DNA of 64,000 nt from Streptomyces sp. NBC_01431 (GCF_036231355.1 NZ_CP109496.1:3410001-3474000); one strand, 5' to 3'; counted from the first letter of the stretch, positions 33,686 through 42,198 are shown. Numbers and translations are program-made. Notes: generated by a model not told the origin, from the letters alone.

Positions 33686-34543
33686 ATGAGCATCGTCGTC
33701 ACCGGAGCCACCGGAGCCCTCGGCCGTCTCGTCATCGACGAACTGCTGACGCGGGTACCGGCGAGCGAGGTAGCCGCCGTCGTACGCGACAAGGAGAAGG
33801 CGGCCGGGCTGGCCGCGCGGGGCGTGGAGCTGCGGATCGCCGACTACAGCGAGCCCGCCACCCTGACCGGAGCCTTCCGGGCCGGCGACCGGGTGCTGCT
33901 GATCTCGGGCAGCGAGGTCGGGCAGCGGGTGCCGCAGCACACCGCTGTGATCGAGGCGGCGAAGGCCGCGGGCGTGGCCCAGCTCGCCTACACCGGCATC
34001 CTCGGCGGACCCGGCGCGGACTTCGCGCTCGCCGCCGAGCACAGGGCCACCGAGCAGCTGATCCTCGACTCGCGGCTGCCGTACACGTTCCTGCGCAACG
34101 GCTGGTACACCGAGAACTACACGGCCAACCTCGCCCCGGTCCTCGCCCACGGCGCCGTCGTCTCCAACGCGGGCGAGGGGCGCATCGCCTCGGCCGCCCG
34201 CGCCGACTACGCGGCGGCCGCGGCCGCGGTGCTGACCGGCGACGGCCACCTGGGCCGGGCGTACGAGCTGAGCGGCGACGTGGCCTGGTCGCTTGCCGAG
34301 TACGCGGCCGAGGTCGCCGCCGCCTCCGGCAAGGCGATCTCCTACACCCCCCTCACCCCCGAGGCACACCTCGCCGTCCTGACCGGCGCGGGCGTGCCCG
34401 CCGCCTTCGCGGAGATCCTGGTCGACGTGGACCACGCCATCGAGCGGGGCCTGCTGGCCGCCACCCCGGGCGACCTCGCCCGCCTGATCGGCCGCCCGAC
34501 CACGCCGCTGGCCGCCTCAGTCCGGGCCGCCGTCGCCGCCTGA
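33686..34543 (+). CDS. NmrA-type NAD(P)H:quinone oxidoreductase (QorB/YtfG-like)
   Basis: The 285-residue protein (MSIVVTGATGALGRLVIDEL) has the GATGALG dinucleotide loop, VVRDKEKAAGL at the NADPH phosphate site, LAYTGILGGP and LPYTFLRNGWYTENYTANL, which together match QorB. QorB reduces quinones with NADPH. AGGAG lies 7 bp upstream of the ATG. Control by the divergent HxlR protein is likely, as in many actinobacterial HxlR-SDR pairs. Confidence 0.9.
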   Translation: MSIVVTGATGALGRLVIDELLTRVPASEVAAVVRDKEKAAGLAARGVELRIADYSEPATLTGAFRAGDRVLLISGSEVGQRVPQHTAVIEAAKAAGVAQLAYTGILGGPGADFALAAEHRATEQLILDSRLPYTFLRNGWYTENYTANLAPVLAHGAVVSNAGEGRIASAARADYAAAAAAVLTGDGHLGRAYELSGDVAWSLAEYAAEVAAASGKAISYTPLTPEAHLAVLTGAGVPAAFAEILVDVDHAIERGLLAATPGDLARLIGRPTTPLAASVRAAVAA

Positions 34544-34641
34544 TTCCGAGGCGTCAGGACCGTATCGCGGTACGGGCATGACACCGGAGGCTCTTCGGCG
34601 CTACCTTCAGCTGGGTTCGAGCGCGCGCACAGGGAGGGCCA

Positions 34642-35616
34642 GTGGCCAAGGAGTCGGCAGGACAACAGCGGGCAGGACTGCTGTACGGGATCGGCGCCTA
34701 CGGGATGTGGGGGCTCGTCCCCCTGTTCTGGCCGCTCCTGAAACCCGCGGACGCCATCGAGATCCTGGCCCACCGCATGGTGTGGTCCCTCGCGGTCGTC
34801 GGCATCGCCCTGCTCGCGCTGCGGCGCTGGGCGTGGATCGGCGAGCTGGTGCGCCAGCCGCGCAAACTCGCCCTGATAGCCGTCGCCGCCGCCGTGATCA
34901 CGGTCAACTGGGGCGTCTACATCTGGTCGGTCAACTCCGGCCACGTCGTGGAGGCCTCGCTCGGCTACTTCATCAACCCGCTGGTCACCATCGCGATGGG
35001 CGTCCTGATCCTGAAGGAGCGGCTGCGCCGGGCCCAGTGGGTGGCGGTCGCGGTCGGCGCGGCGGCCGTGGTCGTGCTGACCGTGGGCTACGGACGGCCG
35101 CCGTGGATTTCGCTGACGCTGGCGTTCTCCTTCGCGACCTACGGCCTGGTCAAGAAGAAGGTGAACCTCGGCGGCCTCGAATCCCTGGCCGCCGAGACCG
35201 CCGTGCAGTTCCTGCCCGCGCTCGGCTACCTGCTGTGGCTGAGCAGCCAGGGCCGGGCCACCTTCACGAACGAGGGCGCCGGGCACTCCGCGCTGCTCGC
35301 CGCGACCGGCATCGTGACCGCGATCCCGTTGATCTGCTTCGGCGGGGCGGCGATCCGGGTACCGCTCTCCACGCTGGGCCTGCTCCAGTACCTGGCGCCG
35401 CTCTTCCAGTTCCTGCTCGGCATCGCGTACTTCCACGAGGAGATGCCGCCGGAGCGCTGGGCGGGCTTCTCCCTGGTGTGGCTGGCCCTGACGATCCTGA
35501 CCTGGGACGCCCTGCGCACGGCCCACCGCAGCCGCCGGGCACTGGCCGACGCGATCGCCGCGGCGGTACCGGCGGCACAGCGGGCGGGACTGCCGCAGAA
35601 GGCGCAGCCGTCCTAG
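34642..35616 (+). CDS. rarD: EamA-family transporter RarD
   Basis: The 324-residue protein has ten TM helices. RarD landmarks are YGIGAYGMWGLVPLFWPLLK at the start, HRMVWSL, VNWGVYIWSVNSGHVVEASL, GYFINPLVTIAMGVLILKER and LGLLQYLAPLFQFLLGIAYF. GTG start after GGGAGG. RarD is linked to chloramphenicol sensitivity in E. coli, but its substrate is unknown. Monocistronic; a 16-bp near-palindrome (CCGTATCGCGGTACGG, 34560-34575) lies in its promoter region. Confidence 0.93.
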   Translation: MAKESAGQQRAGLLYGIGAYGMWGLVPLFWPLLKPADAIEILAHRMVWSLAVVGIALLALRRWAWIGELVRQPRKLALIAVAAAVITVNWGVYIWSVNSGHVVEASLGYFINPLVTIAMGVLILKERLRRAQWVAVAVGAAAVVVLTVGYGRPPWISLTLAFSFATYGLVKKKVNLGGLESLAAETAVQFLPALGYLLWLSSQGRATFTNEGAGHSALLAATGIVTAIPLICFGGAAIRVPLSTLGLLQYLAPLFQFLLGIAYFHEEMPPERWAGFSLVWLALTILTWDALRTAHRSRRALADAIAAAVPAAQRAGLPQKAQPS

Positions 35617-35746
35617 ACCGCGCACCTGCCGTTCGCCGCCATCGCGGCGCCGCCGCACGCCGTCACGGTCCCGCGCCCCTTCGGGAGGGGCGAGACCGCA
35701 GCACGCTTGGAGGGGGCGGGACCGCGGCGCGCTTCCGCAAGGCGGC

Positions 35747-36775
35747 TCACCCCGCGAACCTGCGGCGGTAAGCCGAAGGGCTCAGGCCCGTCGCGCGGTG
35801 CAGGCGCGCCCTCAGGTTGGCCGTGGTGCCCAGACCGCTCAGCCGGGCCACCCGGTCGAGGCCCCCTTCCCCGCGTTCGATCAGACGGCACGCGAGCGCG
35901 ACCCGCTCCGCCGTGAGCCAGGCCAGCGGGGTGGTGCCGAGCTGGTCCCGGAACCGGCGGTGCAGGGTCGCGGCGCTCACCGCGGCCCACTGCGCGAGAT
36001 CGGCGACGGTGAGCGGCTGGTCGAGGCGCTCGCGCGCCCACGCGAGCACTTGGGCCAGCGAGCTTTCGGGCACGGCGGGCACCGGTCGCTCCACGAACTG
36101 GCGCTGCCCGCCGTCCCGGTGGGCCGCGAAGACGAGGCGCCGGCTCACCGTGTTGGCGACCTCCGCGCCGTGGTCGCGGCGGATCAGCTCCAGTCCGAGG
36201 TCGAGCGCGGCCGCACTGCCCGCCGCGGTGTGGAGGTTGCCGTCGGCCACGAACAGCACATCGGGTTCGAGCAGCACCGCCGGGTGGCGGGCGGCGAATG
36301 CCGCTGCCCAGCGCCAGTGCGTGGTCGCCCGGCGCCCGTCGAGTACCCCGGCCGCGGCCAGCGTGAACGCGCCCGTGCAGAAGCTGACGAGACGCGCGCC
36401 CCGGGCGGCCGCGCCCCGCACCGCGTCGAGGACGGCCGGGGCGGGGGCGCCCAGCGGGTCGGGCCGGTTGGGCACGATCACGGTGTCGGCGGCATCGACC
36501 GCGTCCAGTCCCGCCACCCCGGACAGGGTGAACATTCCGTGGTGCATACGCACCGAGGGCGCGGCCGAGGCCAGCGTGAAGTCGTACCAGGGGCGGTCGA
36601 GTTCAGGTCGCCGAAGCCCGAACAGCTCGGTGGCGACGCCCAGTTCGAAGGGGTTCGACCCGTCGTCGACGATCACCACGACCCGGTGCGGCCGGGCGCC
36701 GGAGCGCCCACCGGGACACTGCTCGGAACGCCGGCCGGGGCACTGCTCAGAACGCTGCGAGGATCCTTGCGACAT
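35747..36775 (-). CDS. GlxA-family AraC-type regulator (DJ-1/PfpI plus AraC HTH)
   Basis: Residues 30-200 are a class I amidotransferase-like domain with the nucleophile-elbow region LVSFCTGAFTLAAAGVLDGR (Cys present). Residues 235-340 are a double HTH ending NLRARLHRATGLSPSAYRRR. The first 28 residues are a Ser/Arg/Gly tail with an internal repeat (RSEQCPG twice) matching a direct repeat in the DNA. Such regulators control catabolic or stress genes; target and ligand unknown. Divergent from a cupin gene 53 bp away, a possible target. Confidence 0.92.
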   Translation of the reverse strand: MSQGSSQRSEQCPGRRSEQCPGGRSGARPHRVVVIVDDGSNPFELGVATELFGLRRPELDRPWYDFTLASAAPSVRMHHGMFTLSGVAGLDAVDAADTVIVPNRPDPLGAPAPAVLDAVRGAAARGARLVSFCTGAFTLAAAGVLDGRRATTHWRWAAAFAARHPAVLLEPDVLFVADGNLHTAAGSAAALDLGLELIRRDHGAEVANTVSRRLVFAAHRDGGQRQFVERPVPAVPESSLAQVLAWARERLDQPLTVADLAQWAAVSAATLHRRFRDQLGTTPLAWLTAERVALACRLIERGEGGLDRVARLSGLGTTANLRARLHRATGLSPSAYRRRFAG

Positions 36776-36828
36776 AAGCGATTCCTAGCACTCACGGCGC
36801 TCCGGGGCCCGCCCCGACGATGGAGGAC

Positions 36829-37233
36829 ATGACCACTGACCCCACCACCCTGCCCACCCTCCTGAAGACGGCGCTCGCCGGGTTCGAGGCCCTGTGGAGC
36901 CCGCGGATCGTCACGCGGGTGAATGACTACGACGTACGGATCGCGAAGGTCGCGGGCGATCATGTGTGGCACGCACATGACGACACGGACGAGTTCTTCC
37001 TGGTCATCGAGGGCGAGCTGACGATCGCCCTGCGCGAGGCGGGCGTTGAGCGCGAGGTCACCCTGCCGCAGGGGTCGGTGTTCGTCGTCCCGCGCGGCGT
37101 CGACCACAAGCCGTCGTCGCGGACGGGAGCCGCCCTCCTGCTCTTCGAGCCCACGGGCACGCTGACGGTGGGCACCCGGCACGAGCCCGTCCCGGCCCAT
37201 GTCGACGCGACGACCGGCCACCCCCTGACCTGA
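36829..37233 (+). CDS. Small cupin-domain protein
   Basis: The 134-residue single-domain cupin has motif 1 HVWHAHDDTDEFFLVIEGEL (His, His and Glu ligands visible) and motif 2 LPQGSVFVVPRGVDHKPSS (final His). The metal site therefore looks complete, consistent with an isomerase, dioxygenase or sensor role that cannot be fixed. GGAGG lies two bases before the chosen ATG at 36829; ATG at 36820 is in frame but lacks a ribosome site. Divergent from the GlxA-type regulator. Confidence 0.87.
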   Translation: MTTDPTTLPTLLKTALAGFEALWSPRIVTRVNDYDVRIAKVAGDHVWHAHDDTDEFFLVIEGELTIALREAGVEREVTLPQGSVFVVPRGVDHKPSSRTGAALLLFEPTGTLTVGTRHEPVPAHVDATTGHPLT

Positions 37234-37397
37234 GCAAGCACGGGGAAAGGCTGGATCGTGCCGAGCCGCATGCCCAGCCCCTCCGGTGGTTGGGGAGCCG
37301 GGGGGCGTGGGCAGCGCCCCCGGTTCGGGAAGGGGCGGGGTCGGGGTCGGGGAAAAATCAGGCGACGCCCCGCCCGGCCCCCTTCTACCCTGGCCCC
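37234..37397. other. Region upstream of the ABC-F leader
   Basis: No gene of its own visible. G-rich in its middle part (37295-37355). TACCCT at 37386-37391, 6 bp before the leader ATG, could be a -10 box giving a leaderless transcript. A GGCGAC at 37361 is a weak -35 candidate at a long 19-bp spacing. Confidence 0.4.
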
Positions 37398-37430
37398 ATG
37401 CCCGTGTACTCGTACTACTTCTTCCGCTGA
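37398..37430 (+). CDS. Ten-residue leader peptide MPVYSYYFFR of the ABC-F gene
   Basis: ATG CCC GTG TAC TCG TAC TAC TTC TTC CGC TGA. The peptide is half aromatic, ends in Arg-stop and lies 105 bp before the ABC-F start. No Shine-Dalgarno precedes it, but a -10-like TACCCT sits where leaderless initiation would put it. Codons 3-10 are the left arm of an inverted repeat whose right arm lies just before the ABC-F ATG. Short aromatic or basic leaders that stall ribosomes with macrolides, lincosamides or similar drugs are known to switch on ABC-F and erm genes. That this one stalls is inferred. Confidence 0.7.
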   Translation: MPVYSYYFFR

Positions 37431-37520
37431 TCCCCAGCGCGACAGCCGCGCGCGTGTGCCCACCCGCACCGCCGCCGCATTCGCGCTGCCCCCGCACAGG
37501 AAGAAGTCCACAACGAGTAC
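37406..37520 (+). promoter_or_regulatory. Candidate ribosome-mediated attenuator of the ABC-F gene
   Basis: GTACTCGT (37406-37413) pairs with ACGAGTAC (37513-37520), and ACTTCTTCC (37417-37425) pairs with GGAAGAAGT (37499-37507): 17 paired bases with a small 3x5 internal loop. A nested stem CAGCGCG/CGCGCTG (37435-37441, 37482-37488) closes the interior. The right arm ends 15 nt before the ABC-F ATG. The fold could terminate transcription or hide the initiation region. A ribosome stalled on the leader would melt it. Confidence 0.7.
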
Positions 37521-37535
37521 CCCCAGGGATCCCCC

Positions 37536-39164
37536 ATGCGCCCGCGCGCCCATCACCCCTCACAGCTGACCCTCAACGCCGTCTCCAAGGCCTACGGCGA
37601 CCGATCCGTATTCGACCAGGTGTCGTTCACCGTCCGCCCCGGCGAAAAGGCCGCCGTCATCGGCGAGAACGGCTCCGGCAAGTCGACCCTGCTGCGCCTG
37701 CTCGCCGGCGCCGAGCACCCCGACACCGGCGAGGTCACCGCCGTCTTCCCCGGTGGCATCGGCCACCTCGCCCAGACCCTCGACCTCGCCCCCGACCGCA
37801 CCGTCCAGGACGCCGTGGACCTCGCGCTCACCGAACTGCGCACCCTCGAATCCGGTATCCGCGCGGCCGAGGCCACCCTCGCGGAGGCCGACGAAGCCCA
37901 ACTCATCGCGTACGGCGAGCTGTTGAGCACATACGAGGAACGCGACGGCTACCGCGCCGAGTCCCGCACCGAATCCGCCCTGCACGCGCTCGGCCTGCGC
38001 CACCTCACCCGCGACCGCCCCCTCGGCTCGCTCTCCGGCGGCGAGCGATCCCGCCTCGCACTGGCCTGCGTACTGGCCGCGGCCCCCGAACTACTGCTGC
38101 TCGACGAGCCCACGAACCACCTGGACCACCGGGCCACCGACTGGCTGGCGGAGCAACTGCGCGCCCACCGTGGCACGTTGGTGGTGGTCACCCACGACCG
38201 CGCCTTCCTCGAATGCGTCTCCACGACGATCCTGGAGGTGGACCGGGAGCTGCGCACGGTCGTCCGGTACGGGGACGGCTGGGCCGGATACCGCACGGCG
38301 CGGGCGGCCGCGCGGCGCCGCCGGGAGCTGGCACACCAGGAGTGGCGGGAGGAGCTGGCCCGCACCCGCGAACTGGTCGCGGCCGCCGGGCAGCGGCTCG
38401 CCGCCACCGGGCGAGACCCGCGCCAGGGCTTCGGCAAGCACCGCCGTTCCTCGCAGAACAAGCTGTCCGGACAGGTCGGGGCGGCCCGGACCCGCCTCGA
38501 CCAGCTGGAACGCGAGCCGGTCGCGGCCCCGCCGCCACCCCTGCGATTCCGGGCCCGCCTCACCACGGCGGCGCCCGCCCCCGACGGCCCGCTCGTCGAG
38601 CTGACCGGCGTGAAGGTCGGCGACCGCCTCGACGTGCCCGCACTCACCGTCAAACCGGGCCGCCGCCTGCTGGTGACCGGCCCCAACGGCGCGGGCAAGA
38701 CGACCCTGCTCCGGGTCATCGCCGGCGACCTCACCCCCAACGAGGGCACGGTCCACCCGACGAGCCGTCATATTGCCTACCTGGCACAGGAGTTGAGCCA
38801 CCGGCCGAGCCGTCTGCCGCTGCTCGACGCGTACGCGGCCGGGCGGCCCGGCCATCCGGAGGAGTACGCCGACGGGTTCCTGGCGCTCGGTCTGTTCCGC
38901 GCGGAGGACCTGGCGATGCCGGTCGCCGCGCTCTCCGTCGGACAGCGCCGACGGCTCGAACTGGCCCGTCTGCTGACCCGCCCCGCCGACCTGCTGGTCC
39001 TGGACGAGCCGACGAACCACGTGTCGCTCGCTCTGGTCGAGGAGCTGGAGGAGGCGCTGGCCGGCTATCCGGGCGCGGTCGTGGTGGTCTCGCACGACCG
39101 GCGCTTCCAGTCCTCCTTCTCGGGCGACCGGCTGGAACTCCGCGCGGGCTCGCCGGTGCGCTGA
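37536..39164 (+). CDS. ABC-F family ribosomal protection ATPase
   Basis: The 542-residue protein has two ABC domains and no TM segments. NBD1 shows GENGSGKST, LSGGERSRLALA and LLLLDEPTNHLD; NBD2 shows GPNGAGKTT, LSVGQRRRLELARLL and LLVLDEPTNHVS. The interdomain linker (about 235-330) is Arg-rich and coiled, the part that reaches the ribosome in ABC-F factors. It resembles the Streptomyces antibiotic-resistance ABC-F group (TlrC/OleB-like) more than housekeeping EttA, from length and an inducible-looking leader. The drug class is unknown. Confidence 0.92.
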   Translation: MRPRAHHPSQLTLNAVSKAYGDRSVFDQVSFTVRPGEKAAVIGENGSGKSTLLRLLAGAEHPDTGEVTAVFPGGIGHLAQTLDLAPDRTVQDAVDLALTELRTLESGIRAAEATLAEADEAQLIAYGELLSTYEERDGYRAESRTESALHALGLRHLTRDRPLGSLSGGERSRLALACVLAAAPELLLLDEPTNHLDHRATDWLAEQLRAHRGTLVVVTHDRAFLECVSTTILEVDRELRTVVRYGDGWAGYRTARAAARRRRELAHQEWREELARTRELVAAAGQRLAATGRDPRQGFGKHRRSSQNKLSGQVGAARTRLDQLEREPVAAPPPPLRFRARLTTAAPAPDGPLVELTGVKVGDRLDVPALTVKPGRRLLVTGPNGAGKTTLLRVIAGDLTPNEGTVHPTSRHIAYLAQELSHRPSRLPLLDAYAAGRPGHPEEYADGFLALGLFRAEDLAMPVAALSVGQRRRLELARLLTRPADLLVLDEPTNHVSLALVEELEEALAGYPGAVVVVSHDRRFQSSFSGDRLELRAGSPVR

Positions 39165-39168
39165 GACG

Positions 39169-39207
39169 GCTGCGGGCTCCGCGCACGACGGTCGCGGAGC
39201 TCGCAGC
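39169..39207. terminator. Bidirectional terminator between ABC-F and lectin genes
   Basis: GCTGCGGGCTCCGCG and CGCGGAGCTCGCAGC pair over 15 bp with one mismatch around a 9-nt loop, starting 4 bp after the ABC-F stop. Confidence 0.85.
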
Positions 39208-39223
39208 GGTGGGGCCGGGGCTC

Positions 39224-39733
39224 CTACTGCTGGTGCCACCTGTCGTACTGGCGGGAGGGGTCGCACTGGGTCGTCTGCAAGAGGGTGCCGTTGCCCACGC
39301 TGGGCGTCGAGAGGCAGAGCCCGCTCGACACGTTCTGCCAGACGTCGTACCAGCCCGAGGGCGGACCGTTGGGGTTGTCCGCGAAGTACACGCGCCACTG
39401 CTGGGTGGTCGCGGCGGCGTCGCAGAACGCCACCGTGACCGTCCCCGACCCCGAGGCGGGCGCGGTGATGCACCCGCCCGTGTGCTGGTTGGTGAAGGTG
39501 AACAGGCCGGTCTTGGTGTTGAACCCTTCGAGCCACTTCTGCTCGGAGCCGCCGGTGCACGACCACATCTGGAGCCTCGCGGCGTTCTCGGTGGCGTTGT
39601 CGAGACAGTGGCCGGAGTTCCAGACGTTGATCGGGCTGAAGCCTGCGGCCTGCGCAGGTGAGCCGGTCGCGGCGATGGCCAGGATCGCCAGCACCGCCGT
39701 GACGAACGCGATGAGACTGCGTCGTAGGGCCAT
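39224..39733 (-). CDS. Secreted ricin B-type beta-trefoil lectin
   Basis: The 169-residue protein starts MALRRSLIAFVTAVLAILAI, a Sec signal peptide probably cleaved after SPAQA (about residue 29). The mature 140 residues are one beta-trefoil with three subdomains, each showing the carbohydrate-site pattern: GHCLDN and EQKWLEG, GGCITA and TQQWRVY, GLCLST and YDRWHQQ. There is no catalytic domain. It should bind sugars outside the cell, perhaps cell-wall or plant polysaccharide. GGAGAAGAG precedes the ATG. Confidence 0.9.
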   Translation of the reverse strand: MALRRSLIAFVTAVLAILAIAATGSPAQAAGFSPINVWNSGHCLDNATENAARLQMWSCTGGSEQKWLEGFNTKTGLFTFTNQHTGGCITAPASGSGTVTVAFCDAAATTQQWRVYFADNPNGPPSGWYDVWQNVSSGLCLSTPSVGNGTLLQTTQCDPSRQYDRWHQQ

Positions 39734-39873
39734 GTGCTCTTCTCCGGATTCCTCGCTGGATACTGCTGTCGGTTCCCATGGAGTGGAGCGCCCAAGGACG
39801 CCGCGGTCAAGGCTCGGCACCACCGGACAACGCCGAACAGGCCACCGCATCACGCACCTCACACCACCAAACG

Positions 39874-39887
39874 TATGCGTGTGCATA
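39874..39887. promoter_or_regulatory. Short inverted repeat upstream of the FMN reductase
   Basis: TATGC-GTGT-GCATA, within an AT-richer region between the divergent lectin and reductase genes. Could be an operator for either. Confidence 0.35.
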
Positions 39888-39931
39888 TACTGCACGCGCG
39901 TGGTTTTTTGGGTTTACGTACGGAGGGGACC

Positions 39932-40507
39932 ATGGCCCGCGATTTCCTTTTCCTGCTCGGCAGCACCCGCAGCGGCGGCAACACCGAGGCGCTCGCCCGG
40001 CAGGCCGCCGAGCAGCTGCCCGCCGGCGACACCGCCCGCTGGCTGAGCCTGGCCGACCTCGAACTGCCCCGGTTCCGCGACCTGCGGCACACCGAGGACC
40101 GCGTGCCGCCCGCCCCCACCGGTGACGCGGCCGTCCTGCTCGATGCGACGCTGGCCGCCACCGACCTGGTGATCGCCTCGCCGCTGTACTGGTACAGCGT
40201 CACCACCCCGGTCAAGCACTACCTCGACCACTGGGTCACCTGGCTCTACAACCCCGAGATCGAGTTTCGCCGGCGCATGACGGGCCGCACCCTGTGGGGC
40301 GTGACCGCGCTCGCCGGGCACGACCACTCGGTGGCCGACCCGCTGGTGGGCACCCTGCGGCACTCGGCCGCGTACATGAAGATGAACTGGGGCGGGGTGC
40401 TGCTCGGCTCCGCGACCCGGCCCGGCGAAATGGCCGGGGACAGCGCGGCGGCCGCCCGCGCCAAGACCTTCTTCAGCTCCACCCCGGTGCCCGCAGCGCA
40501 CGCATGA
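39932..40507 (+). CDS. NADPH-dependent FMN reductase / flavodoxin-like protein
   Basis: The 191-residue protein (MARDFLFLLGSTRSGGNTEA) has the FMN phosphate loop GSTRSGGNTE and the isoalloxazine-contact segment ASPLYWYSVTTPVKHYLDHW of the flavodoxin-like quinone/azo reductase fold. It moves two electrons from NAD(P)H through FMN to quinones or other acceptors. GGAGGGG precedes the ATG. Its 3' end overlaps the convergent TetR gene by 35 bp. Confidence 0.9.
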   Translation: MARDFLFLLGSTRSGGNTEALARQAAEQLPAGDTARWLSLADLELPRFRDLRHTEDRVPPAPTGDAAVLLDATLAATDLVIASPLYWYSVTTPVKHYLDHWVTWLYNPEIEFRRRMTGRTLWGVTALAGHDHSVADPLVGTLRHSAAYMKMNWGGVLLGSATRPGEMAGDSAAAARAKTFFSSTPVPAAHA

Positions 40508-41078
40508 CGTGGGCCACCAGGGCGTCGATCCGCTCCGGCTCCTGGAGCGGACGGCCCAGCGCGTGGCGGTAGTAGAGCGGGCCGTAGAGCATCTCCACGG
40601 CCAGCGGCAGATCGGCGTCCGGAGGCAGTTGGCCCTGCCCCTGGGCGCCGCGCATGCGCTCGACGACCAGGGCGACGCGCGGGATGACGAGCTCGTCGTT
40701 GACCGCCCTGGCCAGCCGCTCGTCGTGCAGCAGCGCGGCGAGGATCCCGCCGTAGGCGGAGCCGAACACCGGCGAGTTGAAGAGCCGCACCACACTGCCG
40801 ATGTGGGTGCGCAGATCGGCGGCGAGGTCGCCGGTGTCGGGGAACGGCGAATCGCTGACCACCATCTCGGTGACCGCGTCGAGCAGGATCGCGCCCTTCG
40901 TCGGCCACCATCGGTAGATCGTCTTCTTGCTCACCCCCGCGCGGGCCGCGATGGCCTCGATGGTGACCTTTCCGTAGCCGCTCTCCGCGCAGACCTCCAG
41001 CGCGGCCTCCAGGGTCGCGCGACGCGATCTCTCGCTGCGTCGCCGGGGGTTGGGGGCGGACTCGGACGAGGTGATCAC
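40473..41078 (-). CDS. TetR/AcrR-family regulator
   Basis: The 201-residue protein has the HTH VTIEAIAARAGVSKKTIYRW at residues 38-57 and a C-terminal ligand domain of the TetR_C_11-like type (FGSAYGGILAALLHDERLA). GTG start; AGGG sits only one base before it, so the start is less secure. It is convergent with the FMN reductase, overlapping by 35 bp, and upstream of the ABC transporter on the same strand at 147 bp. Either could be its target. Confidence 0.9.
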   Translation of the reverse strand: MITSSESAPNPRRRSERSRRATLEAALEVCAESGYGKVTIEAIAARAGVSKKTIYRWWPTKGAILLDAVTEMVVSDSPFPDTGDLAADLRTHIGSVVRLFNSPVFGSAYGGILAALLHDERLARAVNDELVIPRVALVVERMRGAQGQGQLPPDADLPLAVEMLYGPLYYRHALGRPLQEPERIDALVAHVMRALRAPGWS

Positions 41079-41226
41079 ACCCTCACTCTACGAGTACGCC
41101 GGGATCCGGATTGACAGCAGAGCCCGGGGCTCCAACAATGGCGCAGGAAACGGCACGTGTCGTGTCGAGCCGTCACGGGGGTCGGCTCGCACGACCCGCT
41201 CCGTTCCTGTCGCGCTCCCCGCCCAC

Positions 41227-42198
41227 TCAGGCCGTGATGTCCTTCGTCGTGAAGCGCGCCCAGGCCGCCGAGCCGAAGACCGCCACGTACAGGGCCTGGA
41301 GCTCGAAGTTCTTCACCAGCTGGTCCCAGTAGACCGGCTCGCGCAGCACGTCCGCGAAGGACAGCCAGTAGCGCGTGAACAGGTACGGCTGGATCGCGTG
41401 CAGTTGCGGAATCTGGCCCAGGATCTGGACCGTGATCAGCAGTCCGACCGTCGAGGCCATCGCCGCTATCCCGCTGTTGGTCAGCGTCGAGATGAACAGC
41501 CCGAGCGCCGCTATTCCGGTCAGCGAGGCCGCCACCACGGCGGCGATCGCCAGGGCCCGCAACAGCCCGTCCGCGAAGGAGATCTGCGTGCCGGAGATCG
41601 TCGTGACGTCGCCCAGCGGGAAGAGCAGCGCGCCGACGGCGAGCGCCGAGAGCGCCACCGCGAGTGCGGCCGTCAGGCAGAACGCGAGCACCGAGACGTA
41701 CTTGGCGAGCAGCAGCCGGGTGCGGCCCGCGGGGGCGACGAGCAGGTAGCGCAGGGTGCCCGAACTGGCCTCCCCCGCCACCGCGTCACCCGCGACGACC
41801 CCGACCGCCATCGGCAGGAAGACCGGCAGCGTGGCGGCGAGCGACGCGAAGACCAGGAACAGGCCGTTGTTGGTGATCTGCTCGATGAACGCGGGCCCCC
41901 CACCGCCGCCGCCACGACCGCCTCCCCCGCCGGGCGTCTCGATCCGTACGGCGATACCGATGAGCACCGGCACGGCGGCGAGCACCCCGAGCAGCGCGAG
42001 CGTCCGCCAGCGGCGCAACACGGTGACCAGCTCGGACCGGAAGAGCCCCAACGCCCACAGCCCACTCGGAGCCCGCACCGCCAGGACCCCGGATGCACCC
42101 TCCGCCCCCCGCCCGGCCGCGTCCACCCCCACGGCCCCGGATTCGTTTGCACTCTCGGCCCCAGCCCGCGACGTACCCCCGGTCTCAGCCCGCGACAT
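41227..42198 (-). CDS. ABC transporter permease (ABC-2 type)
   Basis: The 323-residue protein has an Ala/Gly/Ser-rich cytoplasmic head (1-45) and six TM helices. A glycine run (GGGGGRGGGGGGP) sits in the first external loop. EASSGTLRYLLVAPAGRTRL is the cytoplasmic coupling region typical of ABC-2/NosY-type exporters. It pairs with the ATPase encoded just upstream, overlapping by 14 bp. Substrate unknown. Confidence 0.9.
   Translation of the reverse strand: MSRAETGGTSRAGAESANESGAVGVDAAGRGAEGASGVLAVRAPSGLWALGLFRSELVTVLRRWRTLALLGVLAAVPVLIGIAVRIETPGGGGGRGGGGGGPAFIEQITNNGLFLVFASLAATLPVFLPMAVGVVAGDAVAGEASSGTLRYLLVAPAGRTRLLLAKYVSVLAFCLTAALAVALSALAVGALLFPLGDVTTISGTQISFADGLLRALAIAAVVAASLTGIAALGLFISTLTNSGIAAMASTVGLLITVQILGQIPQLHAIQPYLFTRYWLSFADVLREPVYWDQLVKNFELQALYVAVFGSAAWARFTTKDITA

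Noticed and set aside
35617..35746. Direct repeat GGGCG(A/G)GACCGC(A/G)GC(A/G)CGCTT between rarD and the GlxA-type gene
   Set aside because: Two imperfect 21-bp copies in a short convergent gap; too weak to call an element.
41111..41116. TTGACA, a perfect -35 word on the plus strand
   Set aside because: No -10 partner and no plus-strand gene downstream.
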